From: Lepidurus packardi | Lineage: Eukaryota > Arthropoda > Branchiopoda > Notostraca > Triopsidae | DNA length: 64,000 nt | Reading direction: 5' to 3' | NCBI GenBank assembly: GCA_023053545.1 | Contig: JAKZAN010000006.1 | Location: 5,027,001 to 5,091,000, forward strand | In this document: positions 10,169 through 21,100 of the stretch, piece after piece | Numbering within the stretch: position 1 is the first letter of the stretch | Layout of the letters: each line of letters begins with the position of its first letter | Notes under the pieces: model-generated | Database searches by the model: none | What the model was told of the DNA's origin: nothing | The model's input: only the letters and a program-made list of their open reading frames with translations | Program-made: the position numbers and the translations under genes

Positions 10169-11735
10169 TTATTTAATAGGGTGAAGCAGTGTTTGTAGGA
10201 ATAGGAAAGATTCATGCGTCACAAAAGTGTTCCTGCCAAGGCGTCAAATTATCTTATGCCACGTGTCCATGTGTCGTGCAGCTATCCCGTTTAAATGGCC
10301 AATTACTACTAATAAGCTGACAAATTCTTTTCTAGCGACAAACAGACATCTCGGTTAAATGCGTTACAATTTGAATAACCTACTGAAAGGCTTTTGTAAA
10401 CGTAACATTCTAACGTTTCTGGGTCCGTAGAACCCGCCTATCTAATAGAGAACAATACTGGCAATAGAGAATAAAAACTCTCTGGGGCCTCTTTAACACC
10501 TTCCGTTGCACTAGTTTCGTGAGTGTTATTCATGGATTTCACAGAAGCTGAGCTTTATTATACCTACACGCATCCACGGACCTTTTCCTGGTTCGTTTCC
10601 TGAGTTTTGTTTGGAATCTAAATTTCTGTCTTTTTGTTTCTTTATGCACATATGTTCAAGTGTAGTAGTGAATCTTACAGCTTAGGGATATCCTTTAGCA
10701 GCATTGGCTCTGTTCTTACTATTATTTAGCTCATACTTCTTTTAAAGGAGAACTAAACTTTAAAACTGTCTTGTAGTGTGTCATACAGTTGGTCTTACTG
10801 AACAAGTTGGTATTAGGAAGTACATACATAACTTTAACAATAACCGAGACACTAAAGAAACGAATAGCCACTATGGCAACGCTGTAAGCTCTAAAGCTCA
10901 TCCGGCCGCCATTTGCAAAAAGAACGGAGCCTAAATTTCGGACAATGATCTATCCAAGGGTAGAAATCTCTTGGGAAAACGTATCCATTCTAAAATGGCC
11001 ATGATAAGATACTGTTTTAGAAACCTTACTGTTTTAGAAATCTTAATGGGAAAACGTATCCATTCTAAAATGGCCATGATAAGATACTGTTTTCAGCAGC
11101 TATGCTTATATTTTTAGGAGTATTGCAACAGCGTTCAATGGAACTCGGAAATTTCAGACTGGCTTTGCAGATTCATTTTCTTTAATATGACGGTTACTTT
11201 TAAATTTAGGCATATACATTCTGATGCCAAGTTGCACTTTAGGGCTTGTACTACAACATACTAAAAGATGGTTTTAGAGCTCAGTTCCTTCTTTAAATGC
11301 AGTGCAAAAGTCCAGCTATGTGGGCAACTTCTATTGCATGCCAACAGTTTATCGTGTTTTTATGGATTTCATAGGTCACTTAGACACGGGCCACAAAACC
11401 ACTAAAAAATGGTTTGAAAAAAGTTTATGGCTTTTGGTCAAAAGTTCAGAACCTAGACTTCTGTTTTAGTTTCTTTGACTTTAGTCACAACAACAAAGGT
11501 CCAGGTAGCATTCTGGTCCCTTTTAAATGTATTGTCTTGTGTACAAGCTTTTACCAGCTAGTGCTAAAAGCACACCTATTACTTTGAATGCTTGGGACCT
11601 CGTAAATCTCGCCCACACATAAAAGATCCAATGCTTTTATTTTCGTAAATACAAAGCCAGGCACACTAAGGATACTAAAGAAACGAAAACAATTCAGCGT
11701 CACTCAGGAAAATGTATTAAAAATCTTTAAGACGT
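10169..11735. other. Intergenic region with a short direct duplication
   Basis: No coding exon is supported here. A 48-bp segment starting GGGAAAACGTATCC is present twice, at 10973-11020 and 11048-11095, about 75 bp apart. A minus-strand AATAAA at 11636-11641 probably serves the gene ending at 11740. Confidence 0.7.
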
Positions 11736-11739
11736 GGCT

Positions 11740-13010
11740 CTACACGTCGAAAATCACCGCAAAACTAGTGATATTACAAATATTCGACACTCCAGGCCAA
11801 CGGATTCCAAAATCGTTCATTGACACATTAACTTTACCCCAGAACCTTACCCCTTCCCCACCAGGGCAAGAAGCGCTCCCAGCGATGTTCCAAAATGTAC
11901 CGCAAGGGGAGCTATCTGCCAGCCAAACAAATGGACGCGCAATACTTCCATTAGTATTGTCTCCAAATTGAAACCCGTCTCCAGCGTCTCCACTTACAAA
12001 GCTCATACTCAAAGCCCCATTTCCCAATAGTGTAAAGTTGTTGTAGATAGCTTCATAAAAATGGGAAGTTGGGGAGCCGTACCTAAACTGGAACCTGACA
12101 AAGTGGTACGACGGAATCCAGGACCTTTGGACCGCGGTCCAGTTGTAGTTTTGTGCAGTCGGTTTGCCAAACGTCCAATAAGGATCATCTTTGCCAGTGG
12201 TATTGTCAACTTTCCTCGACATAACGTACTGGGCTGGCCCGTAACATCTTGTAACAAGAGCAGGGGGAGGAATCCACTCCACGAAACCGTTAGGCCATAA
12301 ATGACAATTGTGGACTTCGCCTGTTCGGAGTTCAGGAATCAGAATCAGAGTTCAGGAATGAGAGTCATGAATGCACGTCAGAAGCAGAAGGTAAAAGTTT
12401 ATTATTGAGGCTTTGCGTTTACCTGACGAGCGATTGTAGAGATTCGCGCAATCTAAGCAATTCTTAGGGCAGGTTTTGCAGTCCACTCCTCCACATGTTG
12501 GTCGTATGGATGGGCAGTAGTCAATGAAATTGGTTGAGTTCATGCCTGGCCTCTGGCTAATGCAAGAGCGTGCGTTATTGGGAATATCTTTCACTCGATC
12601 CCAGAGCGTTGAATCGCTGGCTGACATTAAATACTTATCTGGGTTCGAACAGGTGTTTGAGTCAAAAATTCCACATTGCCAGATAGCCATTGGGTAGGTC
12701 AATGAAGGTTTTCTGATCAGGATGAAAGCTTCACAAAATCTGTGAACTGAACATTTTCTAGCGCAAAAGATCATAGCTTGTGTTCTGGGGTAAACTACAG
12801 AAGAAGATACATTTTAAGCTCAGCCTTTTATATTATTTTATATCTGAAAAGAAAATTACTTCCGTTAAGTGTGATATATTCAACTTTACCGGAGCCATAG
12901 GTTAGAACTGTATTTTTATACCACTTCTCTTCAGTCAGAAAGAAATGAGAGCGATACTGACAAAGAACAAGAACTGGTAACCAGAAAGACGTACATAAGT
13001 AAAGCAGCAT
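11740..13010 (-). CDS. Secreted Cys-rich protein with PAN/apple-like N-terminus, otherwise unrecognised
   Basis: Three exons, read leftwards: 12860-13010, 12423-12794 and 11740-12320, all joined in phase 1, giving about 367 residues. The first exon starts at ATG 13010 with a signal peptide (MLLYLCTSFWLPVLVLC). Around residues 50-70 the spacing CARKCSVHRFCEAF resembles a PAN/apple module. A middle Cys-rich stretch (CGGVDCKTCPKNCLDC) leads into a C-terminal domain of about 190 residues rich in aromatic and Gly residues with several N-glycosylation sites (WTFGKPTAQNYNWT, FWGKVNVSMNDFG). I do not recognise that domain; it could be a carbohydrate-binding or matrix fold. The exon 1 donor has an alternative at a nearby GTAAAG, also phase 1, so a few residues near position 40 are unsure. 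Confidence 0.72.
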
Positions 13011-14341
13011 TTGAAAGTAATTTGTTCTCCGATATCTCTTTCACGAACGTGTCAGCTTTGCTTGATCTAAGCTTCAACTGAAGGGCAAGTACCGTAGTGT
13101 AGGTACCAACGCGAGTAGGGTCAATCCATTCCCTGCGGCGCTGGGACTCCTCAAGCTGCGCACCGATTCCAGCTTAAAATTGATCCTAAGCCTCGTTTCG
13201 GTAGTGTTTTACAACTACAACACCCCAAAGGGATAAGCCAACGACTTCCGATAATGTCTTACGTCGCTTCATATGTTTTGAACAAACTAATTTACGATCA
13301 TACTAGGTAATTTGGGAACACGATCAACTATTGCTTTACGATCATATCTTTGAACGTCCAACGGATAGCACATGACAGAGGTTTTTGCTGGAAGTGCATC
13401 ATACAATTTCCAATATTGACTACAGAGCGAATTCAACCGCATATTTCATCCAATTATTTTCTGTTTTATAGTATACATGAGTTAATTTCCCTTTGGTACA
13501 CTGATTCTTCTGATGACAAACTTGATATTCGATTATATTTATGAGTGGCAATTGTACTTGATTGCCTATAAGATTCCATTGGATTTCCTAACCATAAAAC
13601 GAAATTAACAACTAAATTAACCAAGTATTGCATCCATTAAACGTTTAAACGAATTTTACAATTTAATTCATTTTATAGTATTTGAGCATATACCAATGAA
13701 AGTAATGTTATTTTGCACGAACGCATAGTGACTTACCAGCGTTCAGAGAACTTTGAAAGAAAACGTATCGTTTCCTAATGGATAGCTTTAAAACGTACAT
13801 CCCATCAATTTGTAGTTTGTATGCAAGAAAGGTACGAAAAACCTTTATGGAATTCTAAGCAACTACAATATGAACATTCTTAGAATGATATTTCAAAAAG
13901 GGCCAGGCATTTAGCATGTTTTTTCGTTATGGTGTCGTGCACCCGGTAACGGTTTCACTTCTTTCGAACCAAGTGTCCCGTCAGCACGCTAGTTGATTTC
14001 ATGTTTGCTTCCAAGAAATGCGACTATTGACCATCCATAACTGGCTTAAATTTCCACAAAGACTTTCCTGTAGTGTAGCTGCCTCTTTTCCGTCTTCAAG
14101 AAATCGAAACAATCGTTTTATTGACGTAAAAACCTTTATTTCATAGCTATTGTAACAGCTCACGAAAGATTTTGAATTAGGTCACGCCCCTAACGTTATC
14201 GTACCTCCTGTTAGAAGCTTTCCTGCGCTCCCCAGCGGCGTTTGCATGGGTGGTTGGCTGGAAAACCGCCGAATCGAAGTTGTGACACGTACTTTTAAAG
14301 AAGTATATATTTAAATGTGAATTAAACTATAAACTCTATCC
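13011..14341. other. Intergenic, nothing recognised
   Basis: This is the shared upstream region of the minus-strand secreted protein and plus-strand UXT. I see only short open frames without splice context, and no tandem repeat. Confidence 0.6.
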
Positions 14342-14956
14342 ATGGCAGAAGGGCCACACGTCCAACAAAAGGTTACAGAGTATGAAGTCTTCTTGAACGA
14401 CGTGCTTCGAGGAGATTTGAAGTAAGTTTCTAAAGTACAATTTCTATTTTATTTACAACTTTTTCTTGAAGAATTGTGTGAATCACGCGTTGTTTTTTTT
14501 CTAGAAAGGCGGTCGATCTACGTGATAAAATAGTGGCTGATATTGCTGAGCACGTTCAGCTAAAGAATTTGGTGGAAAGTCTGCAAAAAGTTGGCGTGGA
14601 AGGAAAATCCTTTGACTCTAAAGTGGATCTGGGCTGTAATTTCTATGTCCAAGCCCATGTGTAAGCTGTTTCCTTTCTACTTCATAATTAAAGAGCATAA
14701 ATCTAATTACGTGTGTTTTAATTTCAGTCCGGATTCGTCTATGTTGTTTGTAAAAGTGGGTTATGGCTTCCACGTGGAGATGACTTGGTCTGAAACTCTC
14801 AAGTTTGCGGACAAAAAAATATCCCTGTTAAACAAGCAGTTAGCAGACTTGTTGCAAACGTCTTCAGATATCAAAGCCAAGATCAAGATGGTCCTGGAAG
14901 GTTTGCGAGAACTGCAGCACTTCAATTCTAGCAAAGAATCGGCTTTGTATGACTAA
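14342..14956 (+). CDS. UXT: UXT, prefoldin-like chaperone subunit
   Basis: Three exons: 14342-14421, 14505-14660 and 14728-14956, joined in phase 2 both times, giving 154 residues, which is the usual UXT length. Diagnostic matches to animal UXT are YEVFLNDVLRGDLKK, VDLGCNFYVQA, VKVGYGFHVEMT, ALKF-type LKFADKKISLL and KMVLEGLRELQ. The fold is an alpha-type prefoldin: two coiled-coil helices flanking a beta hairpin. Known UXT acts in the R2TP/prefoldin-like (URI) complex and in transcription-factor regulation. The stop codon lies only 93 bp before the ATG of the next plus-strand gene, and no AATAAA is seen in that gap. Confidence 0.96.
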
Positions 14957-15049
14957 AAAATTGGGAAAAAAACTATAAAGTTGAATTGAAAACTAGTGCC
15001 TTCTTTAAAAAATACGCGTAAAAGAATGTTTGGATGAAAACTAGCCGCC

Positions 15050-16145
15050 ATGAAATCCATGTCTACCTATTTTTCTCTACGTAAACGCAATTTCTGGTTT
15101 TACTTCGCGGCTTCTGTGCTGTTCATCTTTGTGATCACGAGCGTCACGCTCAAGTCCGCTGTGACGTCATATCCGTACGTGAAATGTGAAGATATTAGCA
15201 ATGTGCTTGTCCCCCGCGCTGCTCTCAACAGCAGCCAGTCTACCTTCAACGCCTGCCATCACACTGCCTGTGTAAACATCGATTTAAAGAACCTAGACCC
15301 GGATGAGCTTTCGCACGAAATCACCTTCGATCCGTTCCAAAAAGTGGCCAAAGGCGGATTTTATGCGCCCTTGACTTGTACAGCACAGTATGAAGTGACG
15401 TTGATCGTTCCTTACCGTAACCGCGATTCGCAGTTGCGGGCTTTCCTGAGATATATGCACATGGTGCTCCAACTGCAAAAACTCCAATATAGAATCGTAG
15501 TAGTGGAGCAGTCGGCCGCCCGAGATTTTAATCGAGGCAAATTATTTAATATTGGTTTCGTTGAAACATCCAAAAGATTCCCCGAGAGCGCTTGTTTCGT
15601 TTTCCACGATGTTGACCTACTGCCCCTAAATTGGGCGAATATTTATGCTTGTTCTAAGCAGCCCAGACACGTGAGTTCTGCTCTAGATGAATTCCGGTTC
15701 AATTTGCCTTATAGGTCAGTTGAGTATACGATTTTAGTCGTTACGTTTCTTTTAATTTACAGTTACAATCAATTTTGTTTACGTTTTGGTCTAATGCACG
15801 TGTGCCTTTTTCATTAGAGAGTTGTTTGGCGGAGCGGTGGCGCTGACGTCGTCGCAGTTTGAAAAGAGTAACGGTTTTTCGAACGAATATTACGGTTGGG
15901 GCGGGGAAGATGACGATTTTTCGCTGCGCGTGCGTGAAGCAGGCTTTGAAATCATGCGCTTTGACGCTAGAATTGCGCGCTTTACCATGCTCAAGCATAT
16001 CAAAGAAATTCCTAATCCTAATCGCTTTCAAATGCTGGAAAATGGGAAACAACGCATTGGAAAAGATGGTCTCAATTCTCTTCAGTTTCAGGTGATACAA
16101 TTTGAGGAACGTCCCTTGTATACTTGGTACCTCGTGGACGTTTGA
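15050..16145 (+). CDS. Beta-1,4-galactosyltransferase / beta-1,4-GalNAc-transferase (GT7)
   Basis: Two exons, 15050-15714 and 15818-16145 (phase 2), giving 330 residues. A type II anchor (FYFAASVLFIFVITSVTL, about residues 16-35) precedes a lumenal catalytic domain. GT7 motifs are clear: LIVPYRNRDSQLRAFLRYM, the metal-binding FHDVDLLPLN, LPYRELFGGAVALT across the splice, YGWGGEDDDF and KDGLNSLQF near the C-terminus. WGGEDDD separates it from the GALT7 type. The ending RPLYTWYLVDV and RHVSSALDEF look closer to invertebrate beta4GalNAcT (bre-4 type) than to vertebrate GalT1; that donor specificity is inferred. Acceptors are probably terminal GlcNAc on glycolipids or glycoproteins in the Golgi. 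It ends 138 bp from the convergent TYW2 gene. Confidence 0.93.
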
Positions 16146-16283
16146 ACTTGTGGCTAAACAATTGAAATTTGTGTTATTGGGAAAATTCATTTATTGGGAA
16201 TACTGAATACATTCTGCACAGAAGCACCTAACATTCACTGTTCTGTGTCTTCACCTTCTGAATTACTCTTATGTTCACTACTA

Positions 16284-17516
16284 CTAACTATTAACACTAC
16301 TACTAGTGTTAATGCATTGCAAATCCAGTACTAGATGACTCACACGTGGAGCATAAGACTTGACATACTCTAAATGCAATGGAACAACACTCCAAGCCCC
16401 TCCTTTCAACTTTTCCAGTAATTCCTGCATACTTTTCATGGTATTCCAAACCCACGCTCTCCACTCAGTGTGTCTGTAACTGATGCCATGAACTTCATCA
16501 GTTTCCACGACTAGAGATGGTTTACTCAAGTTGTCAACATTAGCATGAATGTGTAAAACGCCTCCTGCGCGTTTCAGAGCTTTACAAGCTACTGGCCAGC
16601 CAGTTTCACTGTTAGGCAACAAGCCTAAGTTCACTCGATCAGCCACATGCTCCAACCCAAGCTAGAAGAAGAGTAAAATGTGATTTATAACTAAAAACCC
16701 GAGAATAAGCCATTCTTACTTGTCGATTATCGCCCTCATAGACGGTACATCGATTTTCTACCCCATTTTGTTTCAAATTGTGCTTTAGGGCTATTACTGA
16801 GGCCGGATTCCATTCACAAGCATGTACCCAGTCAGCCTGGGCATGTACCAAGTACGGCAATGTGAAATACCCAATGCCGGCATATAAATCGAGGACAGTT
16901 TCCCCTTTACAGTCCATTTGGGCGATTCTTAGCTTCTCCGTAATGTTCCCGGCCGAGAACATGCACCGAGTTAGGTCCCAACTGTACCTAAAAGTACATA
17001 AAAGAAGTGGGTTTTACTTGTTAGAAGATTATAGCTTTCCTTTAACGTATACTTGATATGGTTATCGATGTGAGTTACCCAACCATCTTTCCCCTTGAGT
17101 AACTCGACTTGGGGCGTTCGGAAACCATCCGACTGAATGACGCGTTTCTTCGCTAACCGTTCGGCTCGCAAAACCTGGCAAGCCACAGCGTAAGTTTTAG
17201 GACCTGCGTACTACAATTATGAAAGCTTTATGTTCCATCATTTACTGTCCTTTGATTTGTCTTCTCTCGTCAAGCGATATTGTATTGTACCTAAAAATGC
17301 CCATGTAGGATCGACAAAAGCACGATCGCTAAACAAGATCAAATCGCCGTGTCTTTCCCATTTGGTTGGGATTTCCCGTTGCAGCAATTCTATTTGTTCA
17401 TGAGGCAAGGAAAGATCTTTCAAAAGAAGCGTCAGTTGCTCTTTTAATTCGTCAGAGGGATTTGGCTTTCTTCGATGCCGCGTTGTTGTGGTCAACAATG
17501 AATCTTCCATCTCCAT
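16284..17516 (-). CDS. TYW2: tRNA wybutosine-synthesising protein 2 (TYW2/TRMT12)
   Basis: Four exons, read leftwards: 17291-17516, 17053-17203, 16720-16987 and 16284-16661, with matching phases (1, 2, 0), giving 340 residues. The ATG at 17516 is followed by a poorly conserved start. Core family signatures are VLRAERLAKKRVI, GFRTPQVELLKGKDGWVTH, TRCMFSAGNITEKLRIA, the SAM-binding VLDLYAGIGYFTLPYLV, HACEWNPASVIALKHNL and a final GGVLHIHANV strand. The enzyme transfers the aminocarboxypropyl group of SAM to the tricyclic base at position 37 of tRNA-Phe in wybutosine synthesis. Length is near yeast Tyw2 and shorter than human TRMT12. An alternative donor in exon 1 would change a few residues only. 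Confidence 0.93.
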
Positions 17517-18110
17517 GACGCTTCGCTTGAAGATGAATCTACAATAATACAATAAAAGATCGATAACAAAAGACATAAGAATATTAATAAAAGACATAAG
17601 AATGAAATTACCTTTGATTTAAATTACTCTTTCATTTAAATTACTCTTAAACTAATTTATTTGCATCCGAAATTAGTAGGAAAGCAGGTCTCCATGTTCA
17701 AAATAAGTCAATTTTGTTATTATTGAAACGCCTAGAAAGAGACGCCACCTATAATGTAGTTTGTACTGCTTCATGTAAGAGGCTCTGCTGTCGTTTATAG
17801 TATACCCTCCTACATGACCAATCTCCTCCTTATTCGTAGTTTACCGCCCGTTTATCCATACTATGGCCCCTCCTTTATGTTTACTACTAGCTTTGTGTGT
17901 CTGTCTAAAGCTTGGTGTGGGAGTTTACTTTCGTAAAATATAGTAATAATAAAATGCAATAATTGTGATTTTTGGTGATTTCCATAAAATGGAGCCTGTA
18001 GCCAGACCAAGAACTTGAACGTAATCATAAATCCAAACGAACAAAAGGAACAACAATGAAACAACTCAATGAAAAATGCCAATATAAACTTGAATTCCGT
18101 TAATTAAAGC
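17517..18110. promoter_or_regulatory. Divergent spacer between TYW2 and the MuSK/Nrk-like kinase gene
   Basis: About 590 bp separate the TYW2 start codon (minus) from the first candidate ATG of the kinase gene (plus), so the spacer must hold both promoters. I see no TATA box or other motif I would name. A short direct repeat (AATTACTCTT) lies near 17620-17650. Confidence 0.4.
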
Positions 18111-21100
18111 ATGCTTAGTGTGAGACCAGAGGGTGAAATCTCCACAAAAATGAGTTTCAAATTAGGGCTTTTAACCACGTCCGGGCTTCCCCATCGACCT
18201 CATTTGTTTACCACAGTTTTAAGCCTCATTTGGTGTTTCAGTTTAAGCATCCTTAGTAATTTACCACATGCAGATTCATCTTTTAACTCAGCCTCTGAGT
18301 TAAACGACCTTTTCGCCTCAGGTAAGTCCTAATTTCCATCCTTGAAATCACACGTTGCTTGGTATTTACTCTCAGTGTTTGTTACGTGTAATATAATTTA
18401 GTTTATGTTTCAAATTTCATTTTCCCAAACATAATTATTATCCAAACAACTTCAGTAAATCACTGAATGCACCAGGTAGTACATGCAAGGATATGTGCAA
18501 TTACTCTAGTAGTAAAAGTCTAAGTTACTGTGCGTAATTTAGTTTCATTCTATCCATTTGAGAGCATTTAGTGCTTTAAGAATCGGCTTGAACCGCGGAT
18601 CGAAAACCAAAGAGAACCACTTTAGGGTCAATCGGTTTCCTTCTCTTCTCCGTCACTAGTTCAATCCTTGAAATCAATCACGTGTTGCTTGATATTCATC
18701 AAATCCGTTTAAGGGAATTCATTTGAATTCCTTTAAAATTCTATAGTGAAATGCGTCACAATCTACAGAAACAGTCTAATACACAGAAATTCTGGAGAAA
18801 TTCACAAATACATTATATAGTACATCGCGTAATGCGCTAGGTACACTAGTAAATGTACAGTACAGTTCTATAATGCTAAAAACCTAAAGAAATGTGCGTA
18901 TTTGGGTTCCATTCTATACATTTGAGTGCAGTTAGTGCTTTAGGAATCAAACTTTGGACCGCGGATCGGAAAACCAAACCGTATCTCTTTAGTGTCGATC
19001 GGTTTCCCTTTCTTCTCCGTCGCTATTTCAATCCTTGAAATCACGTGTTGCTTGATATTCAATCTCAATGTTTGAAAAGTAAAGATTCCCATAGCAAAAG
19101 TCTAGGTAAATTGCGTCTTTTAGTTCGATTCTATACGTTTGAGTGCAATTAGCGCTTTAAGAATCAATCTTCGGACCGTGGATCGGAAACCAAACCGTAT
19201 CTCTTTAGTGTCGATCGGTTTCCCTTTCTTCTCCGTCGCTATTTCAATCCTTCAAATCACGTGTTGCTTGATATTCACTCTCAATGTTTGAAACTTGTAA
19301 AGTAAAGATTCCCATAGCAAAAGTCTAGGTAAATTGCGTCTTTTAGTTTAGATTCTAAACGTTTGAGTGCAGTTAGTGCTTTAAGAATCAATCTTTAGAC
19401 CGCGGATCGGAAACCAAACCGTATCTCTTTAGTGCCGTTCGGTTTCCCTTTCTTCTCCGTCACTATTGAAATCACATGTTGCTTGATATTCAGTCTCAAT
19501 GTTTGAAACTTGTAAAGTAAATATTCCCACAGCAAAAATCTAGGTAAATTGCGTCTTTTAGTTTAGATTCTAAACGTTTGAGTGCAGTTAGTTCTTTAAG
19601 AATCAATCTCTAGACCGCGGATCGGAAACTAAACCGTAGTTCGGTTTCCCTTTCTTCTCCGTCACTGCCACGGATAGTGGAGGCTTGGTGTGTATGTCGC
19701 TTGCAGTTAGGCCATTCGTTTAGGCGATTTTTCCCCTGCTGTCGATCCCAGAGAGACGATGGCATTAAAACGTTCCGGCTGGTTGAACTCGTTCGCAAAA
19801 GCACTTCCTTAACTTGATCACATGTCTTATTTAAGCCTTACGAGGACAAAAGTAGATTCTTTTTTTGTCTGGCATCCAAGTCTCTTTCTTGCTCATTAGC
19901 CAGGTTGCGTTCTTCTCAAGCCTAAGAACCTTAGCTTCCCTTGTCCTCTACGAATGAACGATTCATGCAAGCTTTGGGCCCTACCAAGAATCGCTTGGAC
20001 TTACATTCGTTTCTGGGTCTTGGTCTTGCCGTTCGCGACGTATAAAAGGCTTATAAACCATGATTAAAAGAAAAAGGGGAGAATAGATTAGAAACAAGGA
20101 AACCATGTCATTTGTCCTGGTTCCCTGTAGGCAAACCTTGAGGAATAAGGAATCGTCTTTCATTGGAATAGAATTAATTATCTATTTTCTCTCTACCATT
20201 TTTTCGGAGAAAGAAATTAATTAGAATAGAATTTATTTTCTCTCTACGATTTTCTCTCTACGATATCTATTAATCTACGATTAGTAGGTCGTAGAGATGG
20301 CATAATCTTAGAAGCTTTCTTTTATCTTCTCCTGTTGCCAACGGTTTATTTCTTTCGTTTACAGAGAAATAACAGTTTACTTTGACGGCTATATTATGCT
20401 GCGTGATTTAAAAATTTTTTTCTTATTTTTTTTTTTAAGAGTATTCCGTTTTCCTTTCGCAATCAATGCGTCAGTGCAGTGGACATGAACAAGTTCCTTT
20501 TTTCCACTTGGGAACTCGGGATATCTCGGCCCAAAAGCGCCCGAGCCGTATTATAATCTGTCACGCTTTTTCGTCTTAAAAATAAAAAATAAAAAAAAAG
20601 GAAAAGTATGACGGCAAATGCCATGTGAAAAGCCGGTAATCCGTATGTGAAAGGAGTCAAACAAAAAGAGGGTCTCATTTCTTGTCCATTTGCGATATTA
20701 GAGCGAGAGGAAGAGAGAAAAATAAAAACGGAGGAAAAATAGAGAAAAAGTTCTCTTTGAGACCAAACGCTGAAAAGAATACCAGACGTGGCATTGTTGA
20801 CGGATATGTGCACCATACACGTTCCATTAAAATACTCGCGGAAGATTAACCAACGCTGCGAAAAAAATAAATAAAAAATTAAATAAACCTGTTCAAATCT
20901 AGCCACGCCTCCACACAAAGGGTCCGCTTATTATACCTACGTGCAATGGATCACAACATTTCAATAACATAAGGAATACATTCCAAATAGGGAATTTAAA
21001 GCGTTTCTATGGAAGTTTCAGCAAGGTAATACACGCGCGAATGAGTTTTCATAGGGTAATTTAGTGTTTACAAGGTAGTTTTTATATAAGGTAATTTATC

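Noticed and set aside
12631-12660. GGGTTCGAAC resembling a tRNA T-loop
   Set aside because: It lies within the coding exon of the PAN-like protein, and no tRNA arms or A/B boxes are present.
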